Made by a program: the position numbers and the translations under genes
DNA from: Streptomyces caeruleatus
Lineage (GTDB): Bacteria; Actinomycetota; Actinomycetes; Streptomycetales; Streptomycetaceae
DNA: 64,000 nucleotides
Direction: 5' to 3'
Assembly: GCF_001514235.1 (NCBI RefSeq)
Contig: NZ_KQ948941.1
Coordinates: forward strand, 91,777 to 155,776
Notes under the pieces: model-generated
What the model was told of the DNA's origin: nothing
The model's database searches: none
What the model saw: only the letters and a program-made list of their open reading frames with translations
In this document: in pieces, positions 25,003 to 33,583 of the stretch
Layout: every line of letters begins with the position of its first letter
Position numbering within the stretch: position 1 is the stretch's first letter

Positions 25003-26735
25003 TTGCTGTCAGCCCCTTCGGCGGGTGCGACTTGGGGGTCGGGGGAAGCTGCGGAATCTGCGGGGTCGTCGTCGGGGTCGGGTGCGCCCGGAGCCTGCTC
25101 GTACAGGATCCCGGCGAGGTCGCCGAGTTCCTCCGGCACCTTGGCGGACTCGCTGCGGCCGAGGCCGGCCATCTCGACGACCGTGACGCCGTCGCTGCCG
25201 GTGGTGGCCCGCACCCACACGCGGCGGCGCTGGATGAAGAGGGAGGCGGCGAGACCGAAGATCGCGGCGAGCGAACCGGCGAGGGCCCAGCCGCTGCCGG
25301 GCTGGCGGGCGACCTGGAAGCCGGCCCACTCCTTGATCTCCTTCTCGAAGGTGATCGAGCCGGCGCCGTTCGGGAGCTTCATGGTCTCGCCGGGCTTCAG
25401 GTTCTCCCGGACCTGGGCGCCCTTGGCGTCCTTGAAGCCCTTCAGGTTCTTCTTGTCCAGTTGGTAGACGCTCTGCGGGATGCCCGCGTCCACCCCGAGG
25501 TCGCCGTGGTACGCCTCCAGGTTCAGCACCGGGTTCAGCAGGGCGGGGAACTGGGAGACGACCGCGGTGCCCGCGCCGCCGTACGACGGAAGGAAGAAGG
25601 CTTGGAAGCCGAGCTGCTCCCGCTCGCCCTTGGCGTTGCGGTAGCCGTCCATGACCTTGATCGCGCCGGTGGAGGTGACGTTGCCGTCGAGCGGAAGGAG
25701 AGGGACCGCGTCCTGGTAGACGATCTTGCCCTTGCCGTCGCGGACCGTGACGACGGGGGCGTAACCGTGGCTGACGAGGTAGACCTTCGAGTCGCCGATC
25801 TCCAGCGGCTCGTTGACCTCGATGGTGGTCTTCTTCTCCTGGTCGGAGGAGCCCACGCTGTAGGTGAGGTCCGCCTTGTAGACGCGCGGGGTGCCCCGGT
25901 TGGGGCCGGACGGCTCGTAGCTGCCGACGAAGTTCTTCAGGTTGAAGCTGAACGGGTCCAGGTCGTCCTGGGTGAACAGGCTGCCGGACTTGAAGTCGTC
26001 GTACTGGGTGAGGGTGTTGGAGAACCCGTCGCCCTCGACGACCAGCTTGTTGCCCTCGGACTTGAACAGCTGGCCCCAGGCGAAGGCGATCAGCATCACG
26101 ATCAGCGCGATGTGGAAGGCGAGGTTGCCGACCTCGCGCAGATAGCCCTTCTCAGCGGCGACGGCGTCACCGGCGAGGTGGGCGCGGAAGCGGCGCTTCT
26201 TCAGCAGCGCGAGCGCGGCCTCGCGGACCTGCTCGGGCTCGGCCTCGGTGCGCCAGGTGGTGTAGGCGGGCAGCCGGGTCAGCCGCTTGGGCGCGCCCGG
26301 CGGCCGGCCGCGCAGCTGGCCGACGAACTGCCAGGTGCGCGGGATGATGCAGCCGATGAGGGAGACGAACAGCAGGATGTAGATCGCGGAGAACCACACC
26401 GAGCTGTAGACGTGGAAGAGCCCGAGCTTGTCGTAGACCGGCGCGAGCGTCTCATGCGCCTTGCGGAACTCGGCGACCTTGGTCTCGTCGATCCCGGTCT
26501 GCGGGATGAGCGAGCCGGGGATCGCGCCGAGGGACAGCAGCAGGAGCAGCAGCAGCGCGACCCGCATGGAGGTCAGCTGCCGCCAGAACCAGCGGACCCA
26601 GCCGGTGACGCCGAGGGCCGGCAGGTTGGGGGCGTCCTCCGCGGGGGCGGTGGAGAGCTGGGAGCCCGCGGCGCCCAGGTCCTCGTCAGCCGCGGCCGAC
26701 GTGGTGTCGGGCGCTCCGGTCTTCGTCTCGCTCAT
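24999..26735 (-). CDS. resB: Cytochrome c biogenesis protein ResB
   Basis: 578 residues. Seen: N-terminal membrane helices (VALLLLLLLSLGAIPGSLIPQ; FSAIYILLFVSLIGCIIPR), a GNLAFHIALIVMLIAFAWGQLF helix with a histidine, a long extracytoplasmic domain and a last helix (ALAGSLAAIFGLAASLFIQ) followed by an acidic cytoplasmic tail. It forms the ResBC/CcsBA complex with the coupled downstream gene. ATG at 26735 follows ccdA by 3 bp. Confidence 0.94.
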   Translation of the reverse strand: MSETKTGAPDTTSAAADEDLGAAGSQLSTAPAEDAPNLPALGVTGWVRWFWRQLTSMRVALLLLLLLSLGAIPGSLIPQTGIDETKVAEFRKAHETLAPVYDKLGLFHVYSSVWFSAIYILLFVSLIGCIIPRTWQFVGQLRGRPPGAPKRLTRLPAYTTWRTEAEPEQVREAALALLKKRRFRAHLAGDAVAAEKGYLREVGNLAFHIALIVMLIAFAWGQLFKSEGNKLVVEGDGFSNTLTQYDDFKSGSLFTQDDLDPFSFNLKNFVGSYEPSGPNRGTPRVYKADLTYSVGSSDQEKKTTIEVNEPLEIGDSKVYLVSHGYAPVVTVRDGKGKIVYQDAVPLLPLDGNVTSTGAIKVMDGYRNAKGEREQLGFQAFFLPSYGGAGTAVVSQFPALLNPVLNLEAYHGDLGVDAGIPQSVYQLDKKNLKGFKDAKGAQVRENLKPGETMKLPNGAGSITFEKEIKEWAGFQVARQPGSGWALAGSLAAIFGLAASLFIQRRRVWVRATTGSDGVTVVEMAGLGRSESAKVPEELGDLAGILYEQAPGAPDPDDDPADSAASPDPQVAPAEGADSK

Positions 26736-26738
26736 CGA

Positions 26739-27512
26739 TCAGATCCCCACACTGAAGCCGGTGGACCAGACCTGCATCTCCTGCACGATGCGGTCCCACG
26801 CGCCGGTCAGCAGCAGCACACCGGTCGCGATCATCATGGTGCCGCCGATGCGCATCACCCAGACGTAGTGGCGCTTGACCCAGGCGAAGGCGCCGAGGGC
26901 CTTGCGGAAGGCTACGGCAGCGAGCACGAAGGGCAGGCCGAGGCCCAGGCAGTAGGCGACGGTCAGTATTGCGCCGCGGCCGGCGCTCGCCTCGTTGTAC
27001 GACAGCGCGATCACCGAGGTCAGCGTCGGCCCGAGGCAGGGCGTCCAGCCGATACCGAACAGCGCGCCGAGGAAGGGCGCGCCGACCAGCCCGGTGACGG
27101 GTCGCTTGTGGAAGCGGAACTCACGCTGGGTCATCCAGGGCATCAGCCCCATGAAGAAGACGCCCATGACGATCATGAGCACGCCCAGCACCCTGGTCAG
27201 GACGTCCTTGTGTTCCTGGAGGGTGTCGCCGAAGTAGCCGAACAGCGCTCCGCTGGAGACGAACACCGCGGTGAAGCCGAGCACGAACAGGGAGGCGCCC
27301 GCGACCATCCGTCCGCGTCGGGCCTCGGCCAGGTCGGTGCCGGTGACTCCGGTGACGTAGGAGAGATAGCCGGGGACCAGCGGCAGCACGCAGGGGGAGA
27401 AGAAGGAGATGAGGCCGCCGAGCAGCGCGATGGGCAGGGCGAGCAGCAGGGCGCCGCTCATCACCGTCTCGTTGCGACCGGCGACCTCGGCGAGCGTGGT
27501 CAGTGCGCTCAC
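26739..27512 (-). CDS. ccdA: Cytochrome c biogenesis protein CcdA (thiol-reduction transmembrane carrier)
   Basis: 257 residues, six membrane helices. It transfers reducing electrons from cytoplasmic thioredoxin outward to the TlpA/ResA protein. Seen: conserved SFFSPCVLPLVPGYLSYVTG with the first redox cysteine and GIGWTPCLGPTLTSV with the second, both in the canonical Pro-Cys context. GTG at 27512 has GGAGAAG immediately upstream, formed at the end of the tlpA gene, which it follows by 1 bp. Confidence 0.95.
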   Translation of the reverse strand: MSALTTLAEVAGRNETVMSGALLLALPIALLGGLISFFSPCVLPLVPGYLSYVTGVTGTDLAEARRGRMVAGASLFVLGFTAVFVSSGALFGYFGDTLQEHKDVLTRVLGVLMIVMGVFFMGLMPWMTQREFRFHKRPVTGLVGAPFLGALFGIGWTPCLGPTLTSVIALSYNEASAGRGAILTVAYCLGLGLPFVLAAVAFRKALGAFAWVKRHYVWVMRIGGTMMIATGVLLLTGAWDRIVQEMQVWSTGFSVGI

Positions 27513-27513
27513 G

Positions 27514-28116
27514 TCACTTCTCCGCGAGGACGGGCTTGAGCATGCTGCGCAGGGTTTCCTCGCTGAGCGGCGTCAGCGCACGCGCGGCGAGCCTGCCCTT
27601 GCGGTCGATGACGAGCGTGGAGGGGATCGCCTGCGGGTTGAGCGTGCCCTTCTTGAAGCGGAGCATCTGCTTGCCCGTCGGGTCGTAGAGGCTCGGGTAG
27701 GTGATCCCGAACTCCTTCTCGAAGGCCTTGGCGACGGTGGTGTTGGTGTCCCGGGTGTTGATGCCGACGAACTCGACGCCCTGGCCCTTGACGTCGTCGT
27801 AGACGGTCTGGAAGTTCTTCGCCTCGGCACGGCAGGGCGGGCACCACGATCCCCATACGTTGATGACGAGGACCTTGCCCTTGGTGCCGGCGGTGGAGAG
27901 TTGCTTGCCGTCGATCGTCTCGCCGGAGAGGACCGGCGCCACCGCCCGCTTGTCCTGGGCGACCGTGTCGATGCCGTTGTCGCCGGGCACGAAGCCGGTG
28001 TCGCCCCCACCGCCCGACGTACCGCCGGAGCTGCACGCGGACAGGGTCAGCGCGGCCACGGCGGCGGCTGTGGTGAGCAGGGCGGTACGGCTACGGGCGC
28101 GGCTGGCGGCACTCAT
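27514..28116 (-). CDS. TlpA/ResA-like thioredoxin lipoprotein
   Basis: 200 residues: lipobox LTLSACSSGG at about residues 23-32, then a thioredoxin fold with the active site WGSWCPPCRAEAKNFQ near residue 94 and a ASLVIDRKG-like strand. It is anchored outside the membrane and would reduce apocytochrome cysteines before haem attachment. It is the first gene of the tlpA-ccdA-resB-ccsB operon. ATG at 28116 has no clear ribosome site, so the transcript could be nearly leaderless. Confidence 0.92.
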   Translation of the reverse strand: MSAASRARSRTALLTTAAAVAALTLSACSSGGTSGGGGDTGFVPGDNGIDTVAQDKRAVAPVLSGETIDGKQLSTAGTKGKVLVINVWGSWCPPCRAEAKNFQTVYDDVKGQGVEFVGINTRDTNTTVAKAFEKEFGITYPSLYDPTGKQMLRFKKGTLNPQAIPSTLVIDRKGRLAARALTPLSEETLRSMLKPVLAEK

Positions 28117-28182
28117 GTGAAAAGTTTCGCATGCCCGTTCCGGGGATCTTTGGCACCCCCCTCCCGGACGTAGACCCGCATT

Positions 28183-29487
28183 TCAGGCGGCGTTTTGCGT
28201 GCCCGCGGAAGCGCTCTGGCCACCCTGGCCGCCCTGGCTGCCCTGCAGGAAGGTCTTCCAGCCGCCGACGGGCTGCTGTCCGACCTCCAGCGTGCGCAAC
28301 TTGTCGAGAATATCCGGCTTCTGCACGTCCATCCAGTCCACGAACTGCCGGAAGGAGACGAGCCGGATGTCGGCTCCCTTCTCCTTCTCCCGCGCGATGT
28401 GCTTCAGGGCCTCCTCGACGGCGTCCATGTATATGCCGCCGTTCCACTGCTCGAAGTGGTTGCCCACGAAGAAGGGTGCGCGGTTTGTCTCGTACGCCCG
28501 CTTGAATCCCTGGATGTACGCCTGCGCCGACTGCTGTCGCCAGCCCGGGTAGTTGTGGCTGGGTGCCTTCGTCGAGTTGATCGACTGGTTGGCGAGCATG
28601 TTGTAGTCCATGGAGAGGACCTCGAACGAACGGCCGGGGAAAGGTATCTGCTGCAACGGCAGGTCCCACAGCCCCTGCTTCTTCTGCGGCCACACCTGGC
28701 GGCCGCCGGGCGAGGAGGCGTCGTAACGCCAGCCGAGTTCGCGGGCGGTGGGCAGCAGGTTGTCCTGGCCCAGGAGGCAGGGGGTACGGCCGCCGACGAG
28801 CTCCTTGTCGTAGTCGAAGGGCAGCGAGGGCAGGTCGGTCCAGCCGGAGTTGGTCCGCCACTCCTTGACGAAGGCCTTGGCCTGGTCGATCTCGCTGCGC
28901 CACTGCTGCGGGGTCCAGTTGCCGACGGTGCCGTTGCCGGCGCAGAAGTGGCCGTTGAAGTGGGTGCCTATCTCGTGCCCGTCGAGCCAGGCCTGGCGGA
29001 CGTTCTTCAGCGTCGCCTTGATGTGCTCGTCGGTGAGGTAGCCGATGTCGGAGGCGCCGCGCGGGTTGTTCGGCGGTTCGTAGAGCCGCTTCTTCGACTC
29101 GGGGAGCAGATACAGCCCCGAGAGGAAGAAGGTCATGTGCGCCTCGTGCTCCTTGGCGAGTTCGAGGAAGCGCGGGAAGAGGCCGTTGCCGACCTCGCCG
29201 GCGCCGTCCCAGGAGAAGACGACGAACTGCGGCGGCTCCTGCCCCGGCTCCAGCGGCTCGGGCTTGCCCGGCTGGTTCGGCTGCTTGCCGGTGTAGGAGG
29301 TGGAGCCGTCGCCTATGGGACGGGTGCGGTGGGTCTGGGCGCCGGGCTGATTGCCCGTACCGCCGCTGGAACCTTCGGCCTGGTCCGACCCGTCTGACGA
29401 GGTGAGCGTGCCGCATCCCGCGAGTCCGAGGGCGGCGGCCGCTCCGGCACCGAGTCCGATGACTCCCCTGCGGCTGAAGTTGCGCAT
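28183..29487 (-). CDS. Polysaccharide deacetylase-like secreted lipoprotein
   Basis: 434 residues: MRNFSRRGVIGLGAGAAAALGLAGCG carries both a twin-arginine pattern (SRRGVIG) and a lipobox LAGC, so export by Tat and lipid anchoring are likely. A Ser/Gly/Gln/Thr-rich linker leads to a NodB-like fold: FVVFSWDG replaces the usual TFDDG, and HEIGTHFNGH supplies the metal histidines. Loss of one of the paired aspartates raises doubt about deacetylase activity. The tail is Gly/Gln/Ser-rich. ATG at 29487 is used because the leader begins there. Conserved position beside cytochrome c genes; role unknown. Confidence 0.75.
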   Translation of the reverse strand: MRNFSRRGVIGLGAGAAAALGLAGCGTLTSSDGSDQAEGSSGGTGNQPGAQTHRTRPIGDGSTSYTGKQPNQPGKPEPLEPGQEPPQFVVFSWDGAGEVGNGLFPRFLELAKEHEAHMTFFLSGLYLLPESKKRLYEPPNNPRGASDIGYLTDEHIKATLKNVRQAWLDGHEIGTHFNGHFCAGNGTVGNWTPQQWRSEIDQAKAFVKEWRTNSGWTDLPSLPFDYDKELVGGRTPCLLGQDNLLPTARELGWRYDASSPGGRQVWPQKKQGLWDLPLQQIPFPGRSFEVLSMDYNMLANQSINSTKAPSHNYPGWRQQSAQAYIQGFKRAYETNRAPFFVGNHFEQWNGGIYMDAVEEALKHIAREKEKGADIRLVSFRQFVDWMDVQKPDILDKLRTLEVGQQPVGGWKTFLQGSQGGQGGQSASAGTQNAA

Positions 29488-29597
29488 TGCTGCCCCGTCC
29501 GTCGTGCTTCTGTGGTGGTCACCCAGCCAGAGGGCACGACGAACGGGGAGGTTCCTCCCTATCGCGGAGGAACCGAAACAAATGTCACAAACGTGTC

Positions 29598-30296
29598 TTA
29601 GGCGCCGAAGGCCTTGTCCTTCCCCTTCACCGGCTTGGCGCCGGCGCGGAGATGGGCAGGGACGAGGTCGATGGCGGGCTCGCTGTAGCCGACGGACACG
29701 ATCCGGTCGCCCTGGTACGTGAAGCTCGTCAGGGACGCGAGCGTGCACTGCCGCTTGCGCGGGTCGTGCCACAGCCGCCGCTTCTCGACATAGCTGCGCA
29801 CGATCCAGATCGGCAGCTGATGGCTGACCAGCACCGCCTCGTGCCCGCGCGCCGCGTCCTTGGCGGAGTCCAGCGCGCCCATCATCCGCACGACCTGGTC
29901 GACGTACGGCTCACCCCAGGACGGCTTGAAGGGGTTGACCAGGTGCTTCCAGTTCTCCGGCTTCTTCAGCGCCCCGTCCCCGACGCCGAAGGTCTTGCCC
30001 TGGAAGACGTTGTCGGCCTCGATGAGCCGCGCGTCGGTCGCCAGGTCAACACCGTGCGCCTTGGCGATCGGCGTCGCGGTCTCCTGCGCCCGCTCCAGCG
30101 GGGAGGCGCAGACGTACGTCACATCGCGGGAGGCGAGATGCTCGGCGACCCGGTCGGCCATCTGCCGCCCGAGCTCGGAGAGGTGGTACCCCGCGAGACG
30201 GCCGTAGAGAATCCCGTCCGGGTTGGCCACCTCGCCGTGCCGCATGACGTGGACGACGGTGACGTCGCTGTTCTCGGTCGTGAGGTTGTCGCTCAT
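29598..30296 (-). CDS. Histidine phosphatase (phosphoglycerate mutase-like) family protein
   Basis: 232 residues. Seen: catalytic RHGE motif in VVHVMRHGEVANP at the start, a SPLERAQETATPIA segment with the second Arg, and EAVLVSHQLPIWIV with the partner histidine. Family members are phosphatases or mutases; no specific substrate can be assigned. Its ATG overlaps the hemL stop by 4 nt (ATGA), so it is co-translated with hemL. Confidence 0.88.
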   Translation of the reverse strand: MSDNLTTENSDVTVVHVMRHGEVANPDGILYGRLAGYHLSELGRQMADRVAEHLASRDVTYVCASPLERAQETATPIAKAHGVDLATDARLIEADNVFQGKTFGVGDGALKKPENWKHLVNPFKPSWGEPYVDQVVRMMGALDSAKDAARGHEAVLVSHQLPIWIVRSYVEKRRLWHDPRKRQCTLASLTSFTYQGDRIVSVGYSEPAIDLVPAHLRAGAKPVKGKDKAFGA

Positions 30297-31612
30297 GCCG
30301 CCGTGGCCTCCGCCGCCGCTCGGGCCGCCGCCGGGAGGGCGTCGGCGATCCGCTGGACGGCCCGCTCGTCATGGGCCGTGGACACGAACCAGGACTCGAA
30401 GGACGAGGGCGGCAGATAGACGCCCTGCGCCAGCATCGAGTGGAAGAAGGCGGTGAAGCGGAAGGACTCCTGGCGCTTGGCGTCCTCGTAGGTGCGCACT
30501 TCCCGGTCCGTGAAGAAGACGGAGAACATGTTGGAGGCGTTCTGCAGCCGGTGCGCGACGCCTTCCTTGGCGAGGGCCTCGGTGACGAGCGACTGGATCT
30601 GCGCGGAGACGGCGTCGACCGTGTCGTACGCGGCCTCGTCGAGGAGCCGCAGCTGGGCGAGGCCGGCCGCGGTGGCGACCGGGTTCCCGGAGAGGGTGCC
30701 GGCCTGGTACACGGGCCCGGCCGGGGCGAGGTGGGCCATCACGTCGGCGCGCCCGCCGAAGGCTGCGGCCGGGAAGCCACCACCCATGACCTTGCCGAAG
30801 GTCATCAGGTCGGGCTTGACCCCGTCGATGCCGTACCACCCGGCGCGGCTGGTCCGGAAACCGGTCATGACCTCGTCGGAGATGTAGAGGGCGCCGTTCT
30901 TGCGGCAGGCGTCCTTCAGTCCCTCGTTGAAGCCGGGCCGCGGCGGGACGACGCCCATGTTGCCGGGCGAGGCCTCGGTGATCACGCAGGCGATCTCGCC
31001 GGGGTAGCGGTGGAAGGCCTCGTGGACGGATTCGAGGTCGTTGTAGGGGAGGACGATGGTGTCGCCGGCCTGGGCGCCGGTGACGCCGGGGGTGTCGGGC
31101 AGGGCGAAGGTGGCGACGCCGGACCCGGCCGCGGCCAGCAGCGAGTCGACGTGCCCGTGATAACACCCGGCAAACTTGATCACCTTGGTCCGCTGGGTGA
31201 ACCCGCGGGCGAGCCGGATGGCCGACATGGTGGCCTCGGTCCCGCTGGAGACCAGCCGCACCTGCTCCAGTGGCTCGATCCGGTCGACCATCTCCTCGGC
31301 GAGCGCGACCTCGCCCTCACCGGGCGTACCGAAGGAGGTACCGCGGGAGACGGCGTCCTGGACGGCGGCGATCACGTCCGGGTGGGAGTGCCCGAGGATC
31401 ATGGGGCCCCAGGAGCAGACGAGGTCGACGTACTCACGTCCGTCGGCGTCGGTCAGGTACGGACCGGTGCCGGACACCATGAACCGGGGCGTACCGCCCA
31501 CGGCACGGAAGGCGCGGACCGGGGAGTTCACGCCGCCGGGTGTGACGATTGCCGCACGGTCGAACAGGGCCTGCGAGGCCGGTGCTTCGTATGGATAGGG
31601 CGATTCGCTCAT
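30293..31612 (-). CDS. hemL: Glutamate-1-semialdehyde 2,1-aminomutase
   Basis: PLP enzyme that isomerises glutamate-1-semialdehyde to 5-aminolevulinate, the C5 route to haem. Seen: TPGGVNSPVRAFRAVGGTP start, the SGTEATMSAIRLARGFT segment, ISDEVMTGFR and the PLP lysine in LMTFGKVMGGGFPAAAFGG. 439 residues, normal. ATG at 31612 is the family start; longer upstream reading would be Arg-rich. Its neighbourhood to the cytochrome c maturation operon ties haem supply to haem use. Confidence 0.95.
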   Translation of the reverse strand: MSESPYPYEAPASQALFDRAAIVTPGGVNSPVRAFRAVGGTPRFMVSGTGPYLTDADGREYVDLVCSWGPMILGHSHPDVIAAVQDAVSRGTSFGTPGEGEVALAEEMVDRIEPLEQVRLVSSGTEATMSAIRLARGFTQRTKVIKFAGCYHGHVDSLLAAAGSGVATFALPDTPGVTGAQAGDTIVLPYNDLESVHEAFHRYPGEIACVITEASPGNMGVVPPRPGFNEGLKDACRKNGALYISDEVMTGFRTSRAGWYGIDGVKPDLMTFGKVMGGGFPAAAFGGRADVMAHLAPAGPVYQAGTLSGNPVATAAGLAQLRLLDEAAYDTVDAVSAQIQSLVTEALAKEGVAHRLQNASNMFSVFFTDREVRTYEDAKRQESFRFTAFFHSMLAQGVYLPPSSFESWFVSTAHDERAVQRIADALPAAARAAAEATAA

Positions 31613-32161
31613 GGCCTGCGACTTCTCCGACCTTCTCGGGCTCCGATGGGCAGTGACCTCCTCAGGGTAGGCCAGCGGGGAGTCGCGGCCGCGGGACGGC
31701 CGCCGCCCCGCCGGACGGGCTCCCCGCGCCTCCCCCGCTGTCCACTTCCCGGCGGCTCTCCGCCCGCGATCTGCGAGACTGGGCGTGATACACACAGCTC
31801 ATGCGGGGCGTGATGGTCGGGGACTGAAAAGATCCTGCGGACAGGTGTTTCAACGCACGTTTCGGCGGGCGGCCGTGGGGGAGGTCACTGACACGATGAT
31901 CGGGTTGCGCGGCGGGCGTCAGGCGTCCTAGAAAAGCAGTCGGGTGGAGATATGCATCGCGGTGGCGGGCTGGGCGAGGGGACTGATGACCTGGGTCCTC
32001 GACGTGCCCGGCGGGGAAGGCACCGGCGCGACGCGGAGGATTCGAACGAAGCACGTCAGGGACACGTAGTACCGGATATGCCGGGTGTACCGAACGAATC
32101 AGAGCGGGCCGACCGTCACAGTGATCGGCTGAGGGCGAGCAGGAATGGTGGTCGGGTGGGG
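31613..32161. other. Intergenic region between hemL and the YKYFGAPDG gene
   Basis: About 550 bp with no gene that I can support. A plus-strand frame is open from an ATG at 31952, but its codons have many A/T third positions and a ribosome site only two bases away, unlike the downstream part. The region should hold the divergent hemL promoter and a leader or promoter for the plus-strand gene. A GATTCGAAC string at 32040 looks like a tRNA T-loop but lacks flanking stem pairing. Confidence 0.5.
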
Positions 32162-32593
32162 GTGACGTACAAGTACTTCGGCGCGCCGGACGGTGCGACC
32201 GCGGCCCGTGTCCCGATCTCGATGCGCCCCGAAGAACTCGGCGGCGACGAACTCGGCATGAACGGCATGTTCACCAAGATCAAGCCGGAGACGATGGCCG
32301 CGATGGTCCTCACGGGCATCGAGGGTGTCCCCCTGCACAAGGTCCCGCCCCTGGAGCTGGTCGTCCTCCACCCCGACTACGCGGTGGTCAAGCTCCCGAT
32401 GACGGTGGTCGACCCGCTGCGGGGCATAGGAGAGGAAGCGGTGGGCGCCGCGGCGTTCATCTGGTCGACGGTGCCGGATCGGGGCGGGCCCCGGGATGCG
32501 TTCAACGTGTACCAGCTGCTGCATGAGTGGCAGGACTTCAGCCATCGGTTGCATGAGGCGGGGCATCAGCCTTATTGCCTGGTTTGGCCGTGA
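32162..32593 (+). CDS. Conserved hypothetical protein (YKYFGAPDG start)
   Basis: About 143 residues, soluble, no recognised domain. It opens TYKYFGAPDGATAARVPISM, has a GMNGMFTKIKPETMAAMVLTGIEGVPL middle and ends FNVYQLLHEWQDFSHRLHEAGHQPYCLVWP. Codon use is strongly GC3-biased from here on, which is why GTG at 32162 is chosen over the ATG at 31952; GTG at 32156 is another candidate. I recall similar proteins in other streptomycetes but know no function. A strong hairpin follows 30 bp after the stop. Confidence 0.6.
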   Translation: MTYKYFGAPDGATAARVPISMRPEELGGDELGMNGMFTKIKPETMAAMVLTGIEGVPLHKVPPLELVVLHPDYAVVKLPMTVVDPLRGIGEEAVGAAAFIWSTVPDRGGPRDAFNVYQLLHEWQDFSHRLHEAGHQPYCLVWP

Positions 32594-32622
32594 CCTGGGG
32601 TTTCAGGGGTTTCGGGGGTTTC

Positions 32623-32645
32623 GGGCGGGGTTTCTGACCCCGCCC
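32623..32645 (+). terminator. Hairpin after the hypothetical gene
   Basis: GGGCGGGGT-TTCTG-ACCCCGCCC is a perfect 9-bp stem with a 5-nt loop, 30 bp after the stop codon. It overlaps the left copy of the direct repeat discussed as a possible attachment site. Confidence 0.65.
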
Positions 32646-32656
32646 TCGTCATGTGC
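32638..32656. repeat. Left copy of 19-bp direct repeat (possible attachment site)
   Basis: CCCCGCCCTCGTCATGTGC is found again with one mismatch at 36965-36983 in the same orientation. The integrase remnant begins 12 bp to the right, the position expected for an integrase next to its attachment site. Because both copies partly form terminator-like hairpins, chance similarity between terminators is the alternative. Confidence 0.45.
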
Positions 32657-32668
32657 GGAGAGAGGCCG

Positions 32669-33020
32669 TCAGGCGGCCAGGGCACATGGGTTCCGCTGGG
32701 GGCACTGATGTGCCCTGAGTGCCGGCCGGTCGCCCTCGGCTTCTGCCTCGGCTTCTGCGAAGACGTCGTCGATCGCCTTGCGGGTGCGGGTCTCGCTGGA
32801 CGGCAACAGGTGCGTGTACGTCCGCAGCGTGAAGCCCGGGTCCGAGTGGCCGAGGTATTCGGAGAGCGCCTTGATGCTCTCCCCCGCGTCCAGGAGCACG
32901 GAGGCGTACGCGTGCCGGAGGGCGTGTATGCCGTCTTCCGGAGCCGCCTGGAGGTAGCGCGCCCCGCGCTCTCGCAGCGCCCCACCCCACCCGTCCAATC
33001 TCCGCCGAATCCGACACGAC
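32669..33020 (-). pseudogene. Tyrosine-recombinase integrase, C-terminal remnant
   Basis: Only the last third of the catalytic domain remains: HALRHAYASVLLDAGESIKALSEYLGHSDPGFTLRTYTHLLP holds the HxxR box, the GHSD histidine and the nucleophilic tyrosine (RTYTHL). The first catalytic Arg and both N-terminal DNA-binding domains are gone; a stop lies in frame just upstream near 33020. The tail is Glu/Ala-rich. It marks an integrative element that entered here and has since lost function. Confidence 0.82.
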
Positions 33021-33034
33021 GGCGCTGATCAGGC

Positions 33035-33583
33035 TTAGGCGGACAGCTTGGGGGTGAGCAATTCCACCGCTTCCTCCCAGCGGAAGCGGTCCGCCCCGCC
33101 CCCGGCCTTCGGACGATGCGGCTCGTACGAACCGATCAGCACACCCATCTCCCGCAAGCAGTCCAGACTGCGGTGATAGGCGGGGTGGGCGGCCTGCGCC
33201 GAGTTCAGATACGGCAGGACGGCGGTCGGGATGCCCATGCCGTACGCCTCGCACAGGATGCCCAGCGCCAGGGTGTCGGAGATCCCTGCCGCCCACTTGT
33301 TGACCGTGTTGAAGGTGGCCGGCGCGACCGCGATGGCATCGGCGGGCGGCAGTGGGCGCGCCTCGCCGGGCGTTCGCCAGGCGGAGCGGAGGGGGTAGCC
33401 GGTCTGCGCCTCGATCGCCTCGGTGTCGAGAAAGCCCAGTGCCTGCGGGGTGGCGATGACGCCGACGTCCCAGTGCTGCCCCTGCGCAGCGGTGATCAGT
33501 TTGCCGACGTCGCCGGCGATGCCGCAGGCGCAGACGACGACGTACAGGAAGGGCTTCTTCTCCGGGTCGTTCGGCTCACTCAC
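33035..33583 (-). CDS. Flavoprotein (FMN-dependent decarboxylase fold, CoaC/EpiD-like)
   Basis: 182 residues. Seen: the Rossmann-like FMN fold opening FLYVVVCACGIAGDVGKLI, a DVGVIATPQALGFLD strand, PADAIAVAPATFNTVNKWAAGISDTLALGILCEA (the PxxMN-like and cofactor loop) and GIPTAVLPYLN. Relatives include phosphopantothenoylcysteine and peptide cysteine decarboxylases. GTG at 33583 overlaps the XRE regulator's stop as GTGA, so it is made with that regulator. A pathway cannot be named; the pair recurs in streptomycetes as far as I recall. Confidence 0.83.
   Translation of the reverse strand: MSEPNDPEKKPFLYVVVCACGIAGDVGKLITAAQGQHWDVGVIATPQALGFLDTEAIEAQTGYPLRSAWRTPGEARPLPPADAIAVAPATFNTVNKWAAGISDTLALGILCEAYGMGIPTAVLPYLNSAQAAHPAYHRSLDCLREMGVLIGSYEPHRPKAGGGADRFRWEEAVELLTPKLSA

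Noticed and set aside
25032..27539. Plus-strand open frame of 835 codons across resB and ccdA
   Set aside because: Antisense of resB and ccdA, whose motifs, overlaps and ribosome sites are clear.
32030..32060. tRNA gene near GATTCGAAC
   Set aside because: No T-stem pairing or acceptor stem on either strand and no anticodon arm found.
31952..32161. N-terminal extension of the YKYFGAPDG protein from ATG 31952
   Set aside because: Third codon positions are much less GC-rich, the composition is Arg/Asp-rich and the ribosome site is only two bases from the ATG.
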